NCBI GenBank assembly: GCA_015521085.1
Contig: WAOW01000010.1
Coordinates: 20,103-84,102, forward strand
Length of the DNA stretch: 64,000 bases
Source of the DNA: Candidatus Thermodiscus eudorianus
GTDB lineage: Archaea > Thermoproteota > Thermoprotei_A > Sulfolobales > Acidilobaceae
Direction of reading: 5' to 3'
Part shown: positions 33,993-42,027 of the stretch, piece by piece
Layout: the number at the start of each line of letters is the position of its first letter
Position numbering within the stretch: position 1 is the stretch's first letter
Notes under the pieces: generated by a model
Seen by the model: the letters and a program-made list of their open reading frames with translations, nothing else
Told to the model about the DNA's origin: nothing
The model's database searches: none
Translations under genes and position numbers: made by a program

Positions 33993-35222
33993 ATGGGGCT
34001 CGTCGAAGAGAGTACCATATTCAAAGATAGGAACGCCCTTGCAGAACTCTATATACCCTCGGAGCTGAGGGTTAGGAGGAAAGAGGCGGCGCTCCTAACC
34101 AAGAAAGTCTTCGCCAGGTTCTCCGAAGGGAGGGCAGGCGACGTCGTCGCGATATTCGGCTCGCCGGGTCGAAGCGGTATAGGAAAGACGACCGTCGCGA
34201 AGTACTCTGGGCTTAAAATCTCGGAGCTCGCGGCTAGACACGGGATCAAGTACAAGTTCATATATGTAAACGTTTACTCTGCACCGTCGCTCCACGAGAT
34301 ACTGGCTATAATAGCAAGCCAGCTCAGCCCCAAGATCAGTATAAAGGGTTCCTCGACGCTGGAAGCCATAAAGACTATTGTAGACTATGTGTACGAGAAG
34401 AACTACTATGTACTTGTAACAATAGACGAGTTCCAGAACTTGATAAAATCGCCTAAAGTAGACGACGCCTACCTGTACTCCCTGCTAAGGATATACGAAC
34501 AAGTGCCGCCGCCAGACGGGGTACCGCGGATAAGCTATGTCCTAGTTGCATCAGACTATCTCGTCCTCAGCGAGCTACGGTCCAAGATGCCCCAGATCGA
34601 GTCGCAGATCAACTTCCGGCTACACTTGAAGCCGTACACTGTCGAGGAGCTTTATGAGATACTCGAACAGCGGGCAGAGATCTCCCTCTACGAGGGCACA
34701 TGGACTCCCGAGATATTATACATGATAGCTGAGCACTACGGGGTCGACGGCACAGGTTTGAGAGACGGGAACGCCAGACGTGCAATAAACGCGTTAAACA
34801 GTGCCGCGGAGCAAGCCGAATACGAGGGATCCCATAGAATAACGCCGGAACACGTACGCCACGCCCTTTCGCTAGACTCGATTGCCAACGTCAGTATAAG
34901 TGACCTGGAAGGATTAAGCACCCACGAGCTACTCGTCCTGCTAGCTGTAGCCAAGCATACAGTGGAGGAGGGCGAGTGGCTTACAACAGGCAGGCTACGG
35001 CAGTTATATAATGAGCTCTCAGAACTCTATGGTGAGGCCCCGAGAGCCCATACACAATTCAATATCTATATAAATAACCTGAAAAGTATACAGTTACTCG
35101 ACGTCAAGCCCTCGGGGAAGGGAATGAGGGGGAGAACCTCGATCATTAGGCTAAGAACAGATATACCTGCGAGACCTCTGGTTGAGGTAATAGAAGAGAT
35201 ACTCAAAAAGAGGCTACTGTAG
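33993..35222 (+). CDS. cdc6: Orc1/Cdc6-family replication initiator AAA+ ATPase
   Basis: 409 residues. AAA+ core with an extended Walker A (FGSPGRSGIGKTT, about 51-63), Walker B VLVTIDEFQN, and sensor-2 GNARRAINALNSA, then a C-terminal winged-helix domain (about 310-409) for origin binding. The Walker A loop carries three extra residues (RSG) compared with the common GxPGxGKT spacing. Archaea usually encode two or three paralogues; which one this is cannot be decided here. It leads a run with a wHTH gene and moaC. Confidence 0.93.
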   Translation: MGLVEESTIFKDRNALAELYIPSELRVRRKEAALLTKKVFARFSEGRAGDVVAIFGSPGRSGIGKTTVAKYSGLKISELAARHGIKYKFIYVNVYSAPSLHEILAIIASQLSPKISIKGSSTLEAIKTIVDYVYEKNYYVLVTIDEFQNLIKSPKVDDAYLYSLLRIYEQVPPPDGVPRISYVLVASDYLVLSELRSKMPQIESQINFRLHLKPYTVEELYEILEQRAEISLYEGTWTPEILYMIAEHYGVDGTGLRDGNARRAINALNSAAEQAEYEGSHRITPEHVRHALSLDSIANVSISDLEGLSTHELLVLLAVAKHTVEEGEWLTTGRLRQLYNELSELYGEAPRAHTQFNIYINNLKSIQLLDVKPSGKGMRGRTSIIRLRTDIPARPLVEVIEEILKKRLL

Positions 35223-35233
35223 AGGGAGCCTTA

Positions 35234-35530
35234 ATGTATCTCGAAGAACTCTTCGAGAGCAAGGGGAGATTCAGGATAATACGATTCCTATTAAAAGAGG
35301 GCCAAGCCAACATATCAAGAATCATAAGGGAAACAAAGCTACCATATAGACTAGCTAAGGTCCATCTAGACAGGCTGGTCGAGTTGGGCATAGTACATGA
35401 ACATACGTATGGGCGGTTAAGACTCTACGAGGTAAACCTAAGCGATCCCAGGATAAACGCGACCCGAAAGCTACTTGAGGAATTGGAGAGGCTATGGAGC
35501 GGGGTTGGTAATGAAGAAAGGCATGGTTGA
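35234..35530 (+). CDS. Winged-helix transcriptional regulator (98 aa)
   Basis: A single winged helix-turn-helix: GRFRIIRFLLKEGQANISR, recognition helix LPYRLAKVHLDRLVELG, and wing with TYGRLRLYEVN, an ArsR-like arrangement without metal-binding cysteines. It lies 11 bp after cdc6 and overlaps moaC by 20 bp, so the three are likely one transcript. Confidence 0.82.
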   Translation: MYLEELFESKGRFRIIRFLLKEGQANISRIIRETKLPYRLAKVHLDRLVELGIVHEHTYGRLRLYEVNLSDPRINATRKLLEELERLWSGVGNEERHG

Positions 35531-35960
35531 TATCTCGGGCAAGGAATCTGTGCTTCGAATAGCCGAGGCCGAGGGGTACATAAGACTAAGACCAGATACC
35601 ATAAAATTAATTCTAGATAATAAAATAGAGAAGGGGGACGTCGAGGAAGCGGCCAAGATAGCCGCTATACAGGCGGTAAAGAAAACCCCATACATCCTAC
35701 CATACTGTCACCCGATACCTATACAACATGTAGACGTAGAGTTCAACTACGAAAACAATCGAGTCCGAGTCCGAGTCCGGGTTAAAGCAATATACAAGAC
35801 CGGGGTAGAAATGGAGGCGCTCACAGGTGTAGCGGCCGCACTTTTGACTATATGGGACATGGTAAAGAAGTACGAGAAAGACGAGAAGGGCCAGTACCCC
35901 CACACATTGATAGAGTCGATAAGAGTATTAGAGAAAGTCAAGTATTCACGAGAAGAATGA
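35511..35960 (+). CDS. moaC: Cyclic pyranopterin monophosphate synthase MoaC
   Basis: About 149 residues acting in molybdopterin biosynthesis after MoaA. Conserved segments: MVDISGKE at the N-terminus, ILPYCHPIPIQHVDVEF, GVEMEALTGVAAALLTIWDMVK and the KYEKDEKGQYPHT stretch. ATG 35511 is preferred; ATG 35523 gives MVDIS directly. Tungsten or molybdenum cofactor use fits an anaerobic thermophile. The 3' end overlaps rfcL by 15 bp. Confidence 0.95.
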   Translation: MKKGMVDISGKESVLRIAEAEGYIRLRPDTIKLILDNKIEKGDVEEAAKIAAIQAVKKTPYILPYCHPIPIQHVDVEFNYENNRVRVRVRVKAIYKTGVEMEALTGVAAALLTIWDMVKKYEKDEKGQYPHTLIESIRVLEKVKYSREE

Positions 35961-37385
35961 ATCCAGGGTACTCGAAGCCGGGCGCCTACCTCGTCTAGCC
36001 CCAGTCCTCCTACGCCTGCCAGCCCCCTCTTCATGCTCCTCTCGCTTCTCGGCCCTCGATTCCTTTTTCTCGACCACGTCCCTTCTTGACCGCTTTATCT
36101 TCTCGATAGCCGATAGTATCTCGCCTGACCTATGGCCCGCTAGGAACTCCACCTCCCTCCTGTCAAGACCATATCCTAATGCGAGTCGAGCCGCGGGTAC
36201 TGGATCCTCCGACTCTCGGAATATTATGAAGAGGTAGGGTAGTATCTCTGTCTTGACCAGCCTGCGAGAGACCAATACTCTCTCCGATAACCTAGACGCC
36301 AGTGACTCCCGGATCTCCCTAACCTCGCGCAGCCGGGCCATCATCTTTATCCTATCGGGGTAAGCGTATCTAGCTTTACTTATGGGAGAGTACTTCCTCG
36401 CGAATGTAACTCCAGGGCCGGCTAGGCTGAAGACATAGGTTAATAGGGACCATGCTGTCTTGAACTTGGCCCTGTTAAGCATGATTGTCGCACGTGCCAG
36501 GGCGTCGAATGCCCTGTACGCGTCTCGTGGATCCTCGTATTTCCTGGGGATGTTATCGTTTAGCCAGGCGATTACGGTCTCGTAGTCCTCCTCGCTATTG
36601 GATAATGCCATCCGCGACCGCCAGAACTTGTTAGAGTAGAATATCTGGTTTAACGTAACGAATATATCAGATTTCTTGTCCCTGCCTCTGATCACCAGCT
36701 TGACGATACCGAGCGTTACTCTACCGTAACCCTCTGCGATGGCCTGTAAATCGTTTATAGCGGCCCTCACATCTCCCCTCTCGATCTCGGCTATATACCT
36801 TAAAGCCTCCCTCTCGCACTCCAAGCCCTCCAAGTCGCATATCCTTTGGAGGACGGCCATAACTTGAGTGACGGAGAGGGGTTTGAACTGTATGAGCTCT
36901 GCCTGCTGGTGTAGGAGCCTCAGTTGCTCTTTCCAGGGATCGTTAGCCGTCATGACTATGGGATTAGTTGTATGAGGTATTATCTCTAGCAGCGCCTTTA
37001 GACCACCGGAATCCTCTCTAGGGGCTATGCCGTCTATCTCGTCTAGGAGGATTATTATACCTCTCCCATAGAGTGGCTTCTTGTTAGCGGCTACGCCAAC
37101 GGTCCTACGTATTGCCGCTGCAGATCTATAGTCACTCGCGTTCAGCTCTAGCAGCTCGAATTTGAATTGCCTAGCTATCGCCTCTACTAGGCTTGTCTTG
37201 CCGACCCCAGGAGGCCCATAGAGGAGTACAGCCCTCTTCGATGGAGGTTTTCCTGAGACCCACTGTTTAAACCACGCTAGTAGCTTTTTCTTGGCGTTAT
37301 CCTGGTTTACTACTTCGTCCACTGTTCTTGGCCTATACTTTATTATCCAGGGGATATTCGGTTTTGCTCTCCTATGTGTGATCAA
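35946..37385 (-). CDS. rfcL: Replication factor C large subunit
   Basis: 479-residue clamp-loader subunit. N-terminal IIKYRPRTVDEVVNQ box, Walker A YGPPGVGKTS, Walker B ILLDEIDG, and a long charged C-terminal tail ending in STLDSFFS, a PCNA-interacting motif. The arginine-finger segment SRC of the small subunit is absent, as usual for RFC-L. It overlaps rfcS by 4 bp and is co-transcribed with it. Confidence 0.95.
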   Translation of the reverse strand: MITHRRAKPNIPWIIKYRPRTVDEVVNQDNAKKKLLAWFKQWVSGKPPSKRAVLLYGPPGVGKTSLVEAIARQFKFELLELNASDYRSAAAIRRTVGVAANKKPLYGRGIIILLDEIDGIAPREDSGGLKALLEIIPHTTNPIVMTANDPWKEQLRLLHQQAELIQFKPLSVTQVMAVLQRICDLEGLECEREALRYIAEIERGDVRAAINDLQAIAEGYGRVTLGIVKLVIRGRDKKSDIFVTLNQIFYSNKFWRSRMALSNSEEDYETVIAWLNDNIPRKYEDPRDAYRAFDALARATIMLNRAKFKTAWSLLTYVFSLAGPGVTFARKYSPISKARYAYPDRIKMMARLREVREIRESLASRLSERVLVSRRLVKTEILPYLFIIFRESEDPVPAARLALGYGLDRREVEFLAGHRSGEILSAIEKIKRSRRDVVEKKESRAEKREEHEEGAGRRRRTGARRGRRPASSTLDSFFS

Positions 37386-39265
37386 GATTCTACACCGAGT
37401 CTAGGCCCGAGTAGGCTGAGCCATGCTAGGAAGGCGCTGAGCTGTATGTCGTCATCGCTACCCTCAACTAGCCGGAAGTGTATCTCCCCCACGTAGTCTG
37501 CTATAAGGACCCTCGCCTCTTCGGGTATATTCAATTCGGTGCCCATGATCTCTCGATGTATCTGCTTGATGAGGTCCTCTCCACTCAATCCATATTCTAT
37601 CATGAGCTTCCTCATTAGGTTTCTCGCGGCGACGAAGTCCCCCTTGAGCGCTAGTTCTAGCATTTCACGGACTTCCTTGGGTTTAGCCAGCCCTACAACC
37701 TTGAATACAACCTCTACCGTGACTCTCCCGATCGCAGCCGCCGCTTGTAGGACGTTGATTGCCTTCCTCATATCACCCTCGCTTATCTCATAGATAGTTT
37801 CCAGGGCTTCTTCCTCATAGTCTACTCCCTCCTTCTCCGCGATATACCTCAGCCTGTTGACTACATCATCCTTCTTCAAGGGCTGAAACCTGAAGAAAGC
37901 ACACCTAGACTGTATCGGATCTATAATCTTTGATGGATAATTGGCTATCAGTATAAACCTCGTGTTAGCACTGTATAACTCCATCAAGCGCCTCAGAGCC
38001 TGCTGGGCGTCTGCAGTCATGTTATCGGCTTCGTCGAGCAGGACTATCTTGAATGGGATCTCAGGTGGAGTTCGGCTCCGCGCGAACTCCTTCACCTTCT
38101 CTCTTATAACATTGATCCCGCGCTCATCGGAGTTATGGAGTAGAACAGGAGTGTGCCCGGCGAAGAACATGTTGTTACCGGGTACCGATACGTCGTAGAC
38201 GTAATCATTGTAGTCTACCAGCTCTATTGATTCAATCCTCACCACGTGTAGATCCGAGTATGCTAGGCGCTTTAGCATCCCTATTTTCTCCTTCTCGTTC
38301 ACTGATAGCGGGTCGTCATCGATTGTTGCTAGAATCTCTTGGGCCTTGGATTTGGGTATCAAGCCCCCGTACAACTGCGGCTTCGACTCGTCTACTAAGC
38401 CATACGCCCCGGTATAACCTGTCTCTTCGAGGAACCTGATGAAGGGCTCGACTGGTAGGAACCCGTGTTCAACGCTATCCGCCCTCGTGTAGCCGAGGGT
38501 CCCTACTGTTATCTCTGCAGTCACGGAACCTCTACGAGATCCCACTGATGTGATTACGACACGGTCCTGGGCCCTGCCGACTCCCTTTTCTGTCGTGGGC
38601 CTGTCGTATCCCAGGGGTCCCCCGTCGATGGAGATTAGATAGTCTCCAGGCCTTAACTCCGCCGCTGATCTCTCTACAAGGTCTCCATCCTTGTTGAAAG
38701 CCATCACCGAGTGGTTGCCGGTTAGTTCTATGTATTGGCCTCCAGCGATCCTTACCCGTATGATCTTCGATACCCTATGCCTGATGAGCCAAGATACTCT
38801 TCTCCACTCTAGCCTCCAGGTTCTCTTATTTATAGTTAGGACTTCCAGGCCGTGATTGGCTAGGTTTACATATTCTCCGTGGTCGTTTCTAAGTACTCTG
38901 GCCGGGTTGCTGAAGTAGATTCTGTCCAGCTCCTCGAAAGTAACTAGTTTGATGCGGTTATTGAGTTTGACTGGGACGGGTGTATGCTTCGATACGGAAG
39001 CGTTTAACTCCAGCATGTACTGTCTATAACCCTCTCCGTAGAGATCATGAGCCAAGGCGTGGGCGGCTGTAGTCTTACCCGTACCAGCTGGGCCCGCGAA
39101 GAGTAGGTGGGGCATGTTCTTCATCTCAACGAACTTCTTCAGGCGCTCCACGACCTCCTCCTGGTTTATTATCTCGTTGAGGCTCCTCGGCCTATACTTC
39201 TCGACCCAAAGCAACTCGTAGATTGAATCCAATGCTAGTCCACCCAAGCATCCCGAGTCCATCAT
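37382..39265 (-). CDS. rfcS: Replication factor C small subunit, interrupted by an intein
   Basis: 627 codons, of which 289 (residues 90-378) are an intein; the mature protein would be about 338 residues. Exteins read VEKYRPRSLNEIINQ, Walker A FAGPAGTGKTT, then ...LELNA joined to SDERGINVIREK, Walker B LLDEADNM, and the arginine-finger SRC. The insertion splits the conserved LELNASDERG motif. The N-terminus has extra residues before YELLWVEKYRP, so the true start may be internal. It heads the rfcS-rfcL operon, divergent from gins23-mcm. Confidence 0.95.
   Translation of the reverse strand: MMDSGCLGGLALDSIYELLWVEKYRPRSLNEIINQEEVVERLKKFVEMKNMPHLLFAGPAGTGKTTAAHALAHDLYGEGYRQYMLELNASVSKHTPVPVKLNNRIKLVTFEELDRIYFSNPARVLRNDHGEYVNLANHGLEVLTINKRTWRLEWRRVSWLIRHRVSKIIRVRIAGGQYIELTGNHSVMAFNKDGDLVERSAAELRPGDYLISIDGGPLGYDRPTTEKGVGRAQDRVVITSVGSRRGSVTAEITVGTLGYTRADSVEHGFLPVEPFIRFLEETGYTGAYGLVDESKPQLYGGLIPKSKAQEILATIDDDPLSVNEKEKIGMLKRLAYSDLHVVRIESIELVDYNDYVYDVSVPGNNMFFAGHTPVLLHNSDERGINVIREKVKEFARSRTPPEIPFKIVLLDEADNMTADAQQALRRLMELYSANTRFILIANYPSKIIDPIQSRCAFFRFQPLKKDDVVNRLRYIAEKEGVDYEEEALETIYEISEGDMRKAINVLQAAAAIGRVTVEVVFKVVGLAKPKEVREMLELALKGDFVAARNLMRKLMIEYGLSGEDLIKQIHREIMGTELNIPEEARVLIADYVGEIHFRLVEGSDDDIQLSAFLAWLSLLGPRLGVES
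38132..38998 (-). mobile_element. Intein in RFC small subunit (289 aa, endonuclease decayed)
   Basis: Starts with Ser (SVSKHTPVPVKL, block A), has block B GNHSVMAF, block F YVYDVSVPGNNMFFAG and ends HN before a Ser of the C-extein, so splicing would use Ser1 and Ser+1. The region between the splicing blocks is about 160 residues and shows no intact LAGLIDADG motif; it appears to be a shrunken homing-endonuclease remnant. Confidence 0.9.
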
Positions 39266-39358
39266 TCATATAGGATAACCCTATTTACCCCTAATAAGGC
39301 GAATAGCGTTCAACCCCCTATATCAACTCCAGGCATTAACAACCTGTAATCGGGAGGA

Positions 39359-39916
39359 GTGTTGAAACTAGACGAGCGCCTGAAGCTGATACAGCTAGAC
39401 TATGAGACCCGGAATGTGAGAGTAGTGTTCCTGAAGAACTATCACGGGCTTCCAACGCCGGCGGGGAGAGTCAACGCCAGGCGGGGAGACGAGCTAGACC
39501 TGCCTAGGTGGCAGGCACGCGTCCTAGAGGCTAATGGCCTAGTGGAGGTTAAGGATAAGAAGCTCGATATCGATACCGTGAACACATACCATTACAGGGA
39601 GAAGAGGCGCACGGCCGCCAACCAGTTGACCCCGCTCCCCAACGACTTCTACCTGAAAGCCAGGGAACTCGTAGAAGAACTAAACAAGCTCATCCAAGAG
39701 CATCCCACACACATGCTACTAAGAGACAGGGAAATACTGGAGAAGAACCTGGTGGAACTGGCGGAGACCAGGCTCGTGAAGATACTTAGGCTCGCGTTGA
39801 CCTCAGGCGAGGAACTCAGGGATAGGATGACGCCGGAGGAAAACCTCGTCTATACCGGTGTGAACGAGATCACCAGGATGTGGAAGGAGTACATCACCGG
39901 GATCTTCAAGAGGTGA
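39359..39916 (+). CDS. gins23: GINS complex subunit Gins23
   Basis: 185 residues with a small beta B-domain first (KNYHGLPTPAGRVNARRGDE, LPRWQARVLEANGLVEV) and then the helical A-domain (NDFYLKARELVEELNKLI onward). The B-before-A order marks the Psf2/Psf3-type subunit Gins23 rather than Gins15. GINS binds MCM in the archaeal CMG helicase. It sits immediately upstream of mcm, the usual crenarchaeal arrangement. GTG 39359 or TTG 39362 are possible starts behind GGGAGG. Confidence 0.88.
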   Translation: MLKLDERLKLIQLDYETRNVRVVFLKNYHGLPTPAGRVNARRGDELDLPRWQARVLEANGLVEVKDKKLDIDTVNTYHYREKRRTAANQLTPLPNDFYLKARELVEELNKLIQEHPTHMLLRDREILEKNLVELAETRLVKILRLALTSGEELRDRMTPEENLVYTGVNEITRMWKEYITGIFKR

Positions 39917-39924
39917 CGAGGGGT

Positions 39925-41997
39925 TTGACCGAGGTAGTAGGGTACGAGGAGCCCTCGGCCGGCTACGGGGACATGTTCAAGGACTTCATCAAGAACTTCA
40001 GGGACGAGCACGGCCGCTTCAAGTACATGGAGCGGTTGAGGCGGATGATAAACTTCGACCTCCAGAGCCTACCCATAGACTTCTCAGACCTATACAGGTA
40101 CAACACCGAGCTGGCGGAAGCGCTCATAGACAATCCCTCCGAGGTCCTACGCGAGGCGGGGGAAGCTATAAGGGAGCTAGTCAAGCTCGAAGACCCCGAA
40201 TACGCTGAGAAGAAGAAGTTCATAGCCAGGATCTACGGTCTCTTCGAGACGGTGAAGATAAGGAATATCCGGAGCGAGCTCGTAGGGAAGCTGGTACAGG
40301 TCGAGGGAATCGTTACGCGCATGCACCCGATCAGGAGTAGGATGGTGAAGGCCGTCTTCCGCCACGAGAAATGCGGGGGCGAGTTCGAGTGGCCTCCGGG
40401 AGACGAGGCTGTAGGCGATAGAATCGAGAAACCCTCTATATGCCCCATATGCGGCGAGGGCGGGGGGAAATTCCTGCTGTTAAAGGAGAAGTCAAGATAC
40501 ATTGACTGGCAGAAGATAACCCTGCAGGAGAGGCCGGAGGACGTCCCCGGGGGGCAGATGCCGAGGAGCATCGAGATACACCTGACGCACGACCTCGTCG
40601 ACTCGGCTCGGCCGGGGGATAGGGTCACGCTGGTCGGCATTCCCAGGCTAGAGCAGACCTCCACCACGAGCCCCCTATACGAGATCTACCTTGAAGCGAA
40701 CAGCATGCGGGTGTCGGAGAAGGCCCTAGAGGAGATAACGATTACCAGGGAAGACGAGGAGAGGATAAAGGAGCTAGCCCGAGACCCCTGGATACGTGAG
40801 AGGATAATCGCCAGCATCGCTCCAAGCATATACAGCCATTGGGATCTCAAGGAGGCGATAGCGCTAGCGCTATTCGGCGGAGTACCCAAGACCATGCCCG
40901 ATGGAACCAGGATACGAGGAGACATTCACGTACTATTCGTAGGAGATCCTGGAGTCGCCAAGTCACAGCTACTACAGTCGGCCGCCAGGATCGCGCCCAG
41001 GGCAGTATATACCAGTGGTAAAGGGTCGACAGCGGCCGGTTTAACGGCGGCGGTCGTCCGGGATAGCAAGACTGGCGAGTTCTACCTGGAGGCAGGGGCC
41101 CTCGTCCTGGCTGATGGCGGGGTGGCGGTTATCGACGAGATAGATAAGATGAGGCCTGAGGACAGGGTGGCTATACACGAGGCTATGGAGCAGCAGGTCA
41201 TAAGCATCTCGAAGGCTGGGATCGTGGCTAGGCTTAACGCTAGGGCCAGTATACTAGCCGCTGGCAATCCCAAGTTCGGGATATACCTGGAAGACAAGAC
41301 CTTCACCGACAACGTGAACTTGCAACCGACTATAATATCGAGGTTCGACTTGATATTCGTCATTAGGGATAAGCCGAGCCTGGAGAAGGATAGGCGCCTG
41401 GCTAGGTACATACTTGAGGCTCATAGTAACATCGAGAAGTTCAAGATGGAGATAGAACCCAGCCTCCTAAAGAAATACATCATATACGCCAGGAGATACG
41501 TGAAGCCAAGGCTCAGCCCCAACGCCAAGAAACTCATAGAAGAGTTCTTCGTCTACATGAGGAACATGGCCGTCGCACACGAGAAAAGCCCACCCGTACC
41601 CATAACAGCCAGGCAGCTAGAAGCCATAATACGAATCGCCGAAGCCCACGCGAAGATGGCGCTGAAAGACGAGGTAACCGTAGAGGATGCAGCCGAAGCC
41701 ATTAGAATCACCATGAGCTACCTATCGAGCGTAGGCATGACCGAGACGGGAGAAATAGACGCCAGCATAATCATGACGGGGAAGAGCAGGCACCAGATAC
41801 GGCTCTCCACGATTATAGTGGATACGATAAAAATGCTCGAAAGCGACAAGGAATGCGTGCAGGAGTCCGACATCATAAAACAAGTGCAGGAGTCAACAAA
41901 CCTCGACAAGGAGAAGATAAGGGATATGCTATATAAGCTCTACCGCGAGGGCCTAATCTACAGGCCCAAGACCGGATGCTACCGCGTGGTAGAGTAG
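39925..41997 (+). CDS. mcm: MCM replicative helicase
   Basis: 690-residue hexameric 3'-5' DNA helicase. An N-terminal domain with zinc-binding cysteines (KCGGEF ... CPICGEG) and OB-fold VQVEGIVTRM precedes the AAA+ core: Walker A GDPGVAKSQLL, Walker B VAVIDEIDKM, arginine finger SRFDLIF. A C-terminal winged helix follows. TTG 39925 has GAGGGG upstream; an in-frame ATG at 39880 lies within gins23 and gives non-homologous residues. No intein. Confidence 0.96.
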   Translation: MTEVVGYEEPSAGYGDMFKDFIKNFRDEHGRFKYMERLRRMINFDLQSLPIDFSDLYRYNTELAEALIDNPSEVLREAGEAIRELVKLEDPEYAEKKKFIARIYGLFETVKIRNIRSELVGKLVQVEGIVTRMHPIRSRMVKAVFRHEKCGGEFEWPPGDEAVGDRIEKPSICPICGEGGGKFLLLKEKSRYIDWQKITLQERPEDVPGGQMPRSIEIHLTHDLVDSARPGDRVTLVGIPRLEQTSTTSPLYEIYLEANSMRVSEKALEEITITREDEERIKELARDPWIRERIIASIAPSIYSHWDLKEAIALALFGGVPKTMPDGTRIRGDIHVLFVGDPGVAKSQLLQSAARIAPRAVYTSGKGSTAAGLTAAVVRDSKTGEFYLEAGALVLADGGVAVIDEIDKMRPEDRVAIHEAMEQQVISISKAGIVARLNARASILAAGNPKFGIYLEDKTFTDNVNLQPTIISRFDLIFVIRDKPSLEKDRRLARYILEAHSNIEKFKMEIEPSLLKKYIIYARRYVKPRLSPNAKKLIEEFFVYMRNMAVAHEKSPPVPITARQLEAIIRIAEAHAKMALKDEVTVEDAAEAIRITMSYLSSVGMTETGEIDASIIMTGKSRHQIRLSTIIVDTIKMLESDKECVQESDIIKQVQESTNLDKEKIRDMLYKLYREGLIYRPKTGCYRVVE

Positions 41998-42027
41998 GCA
42001 TAAGCCCTGGGAAGGTGCCGGCAACCA

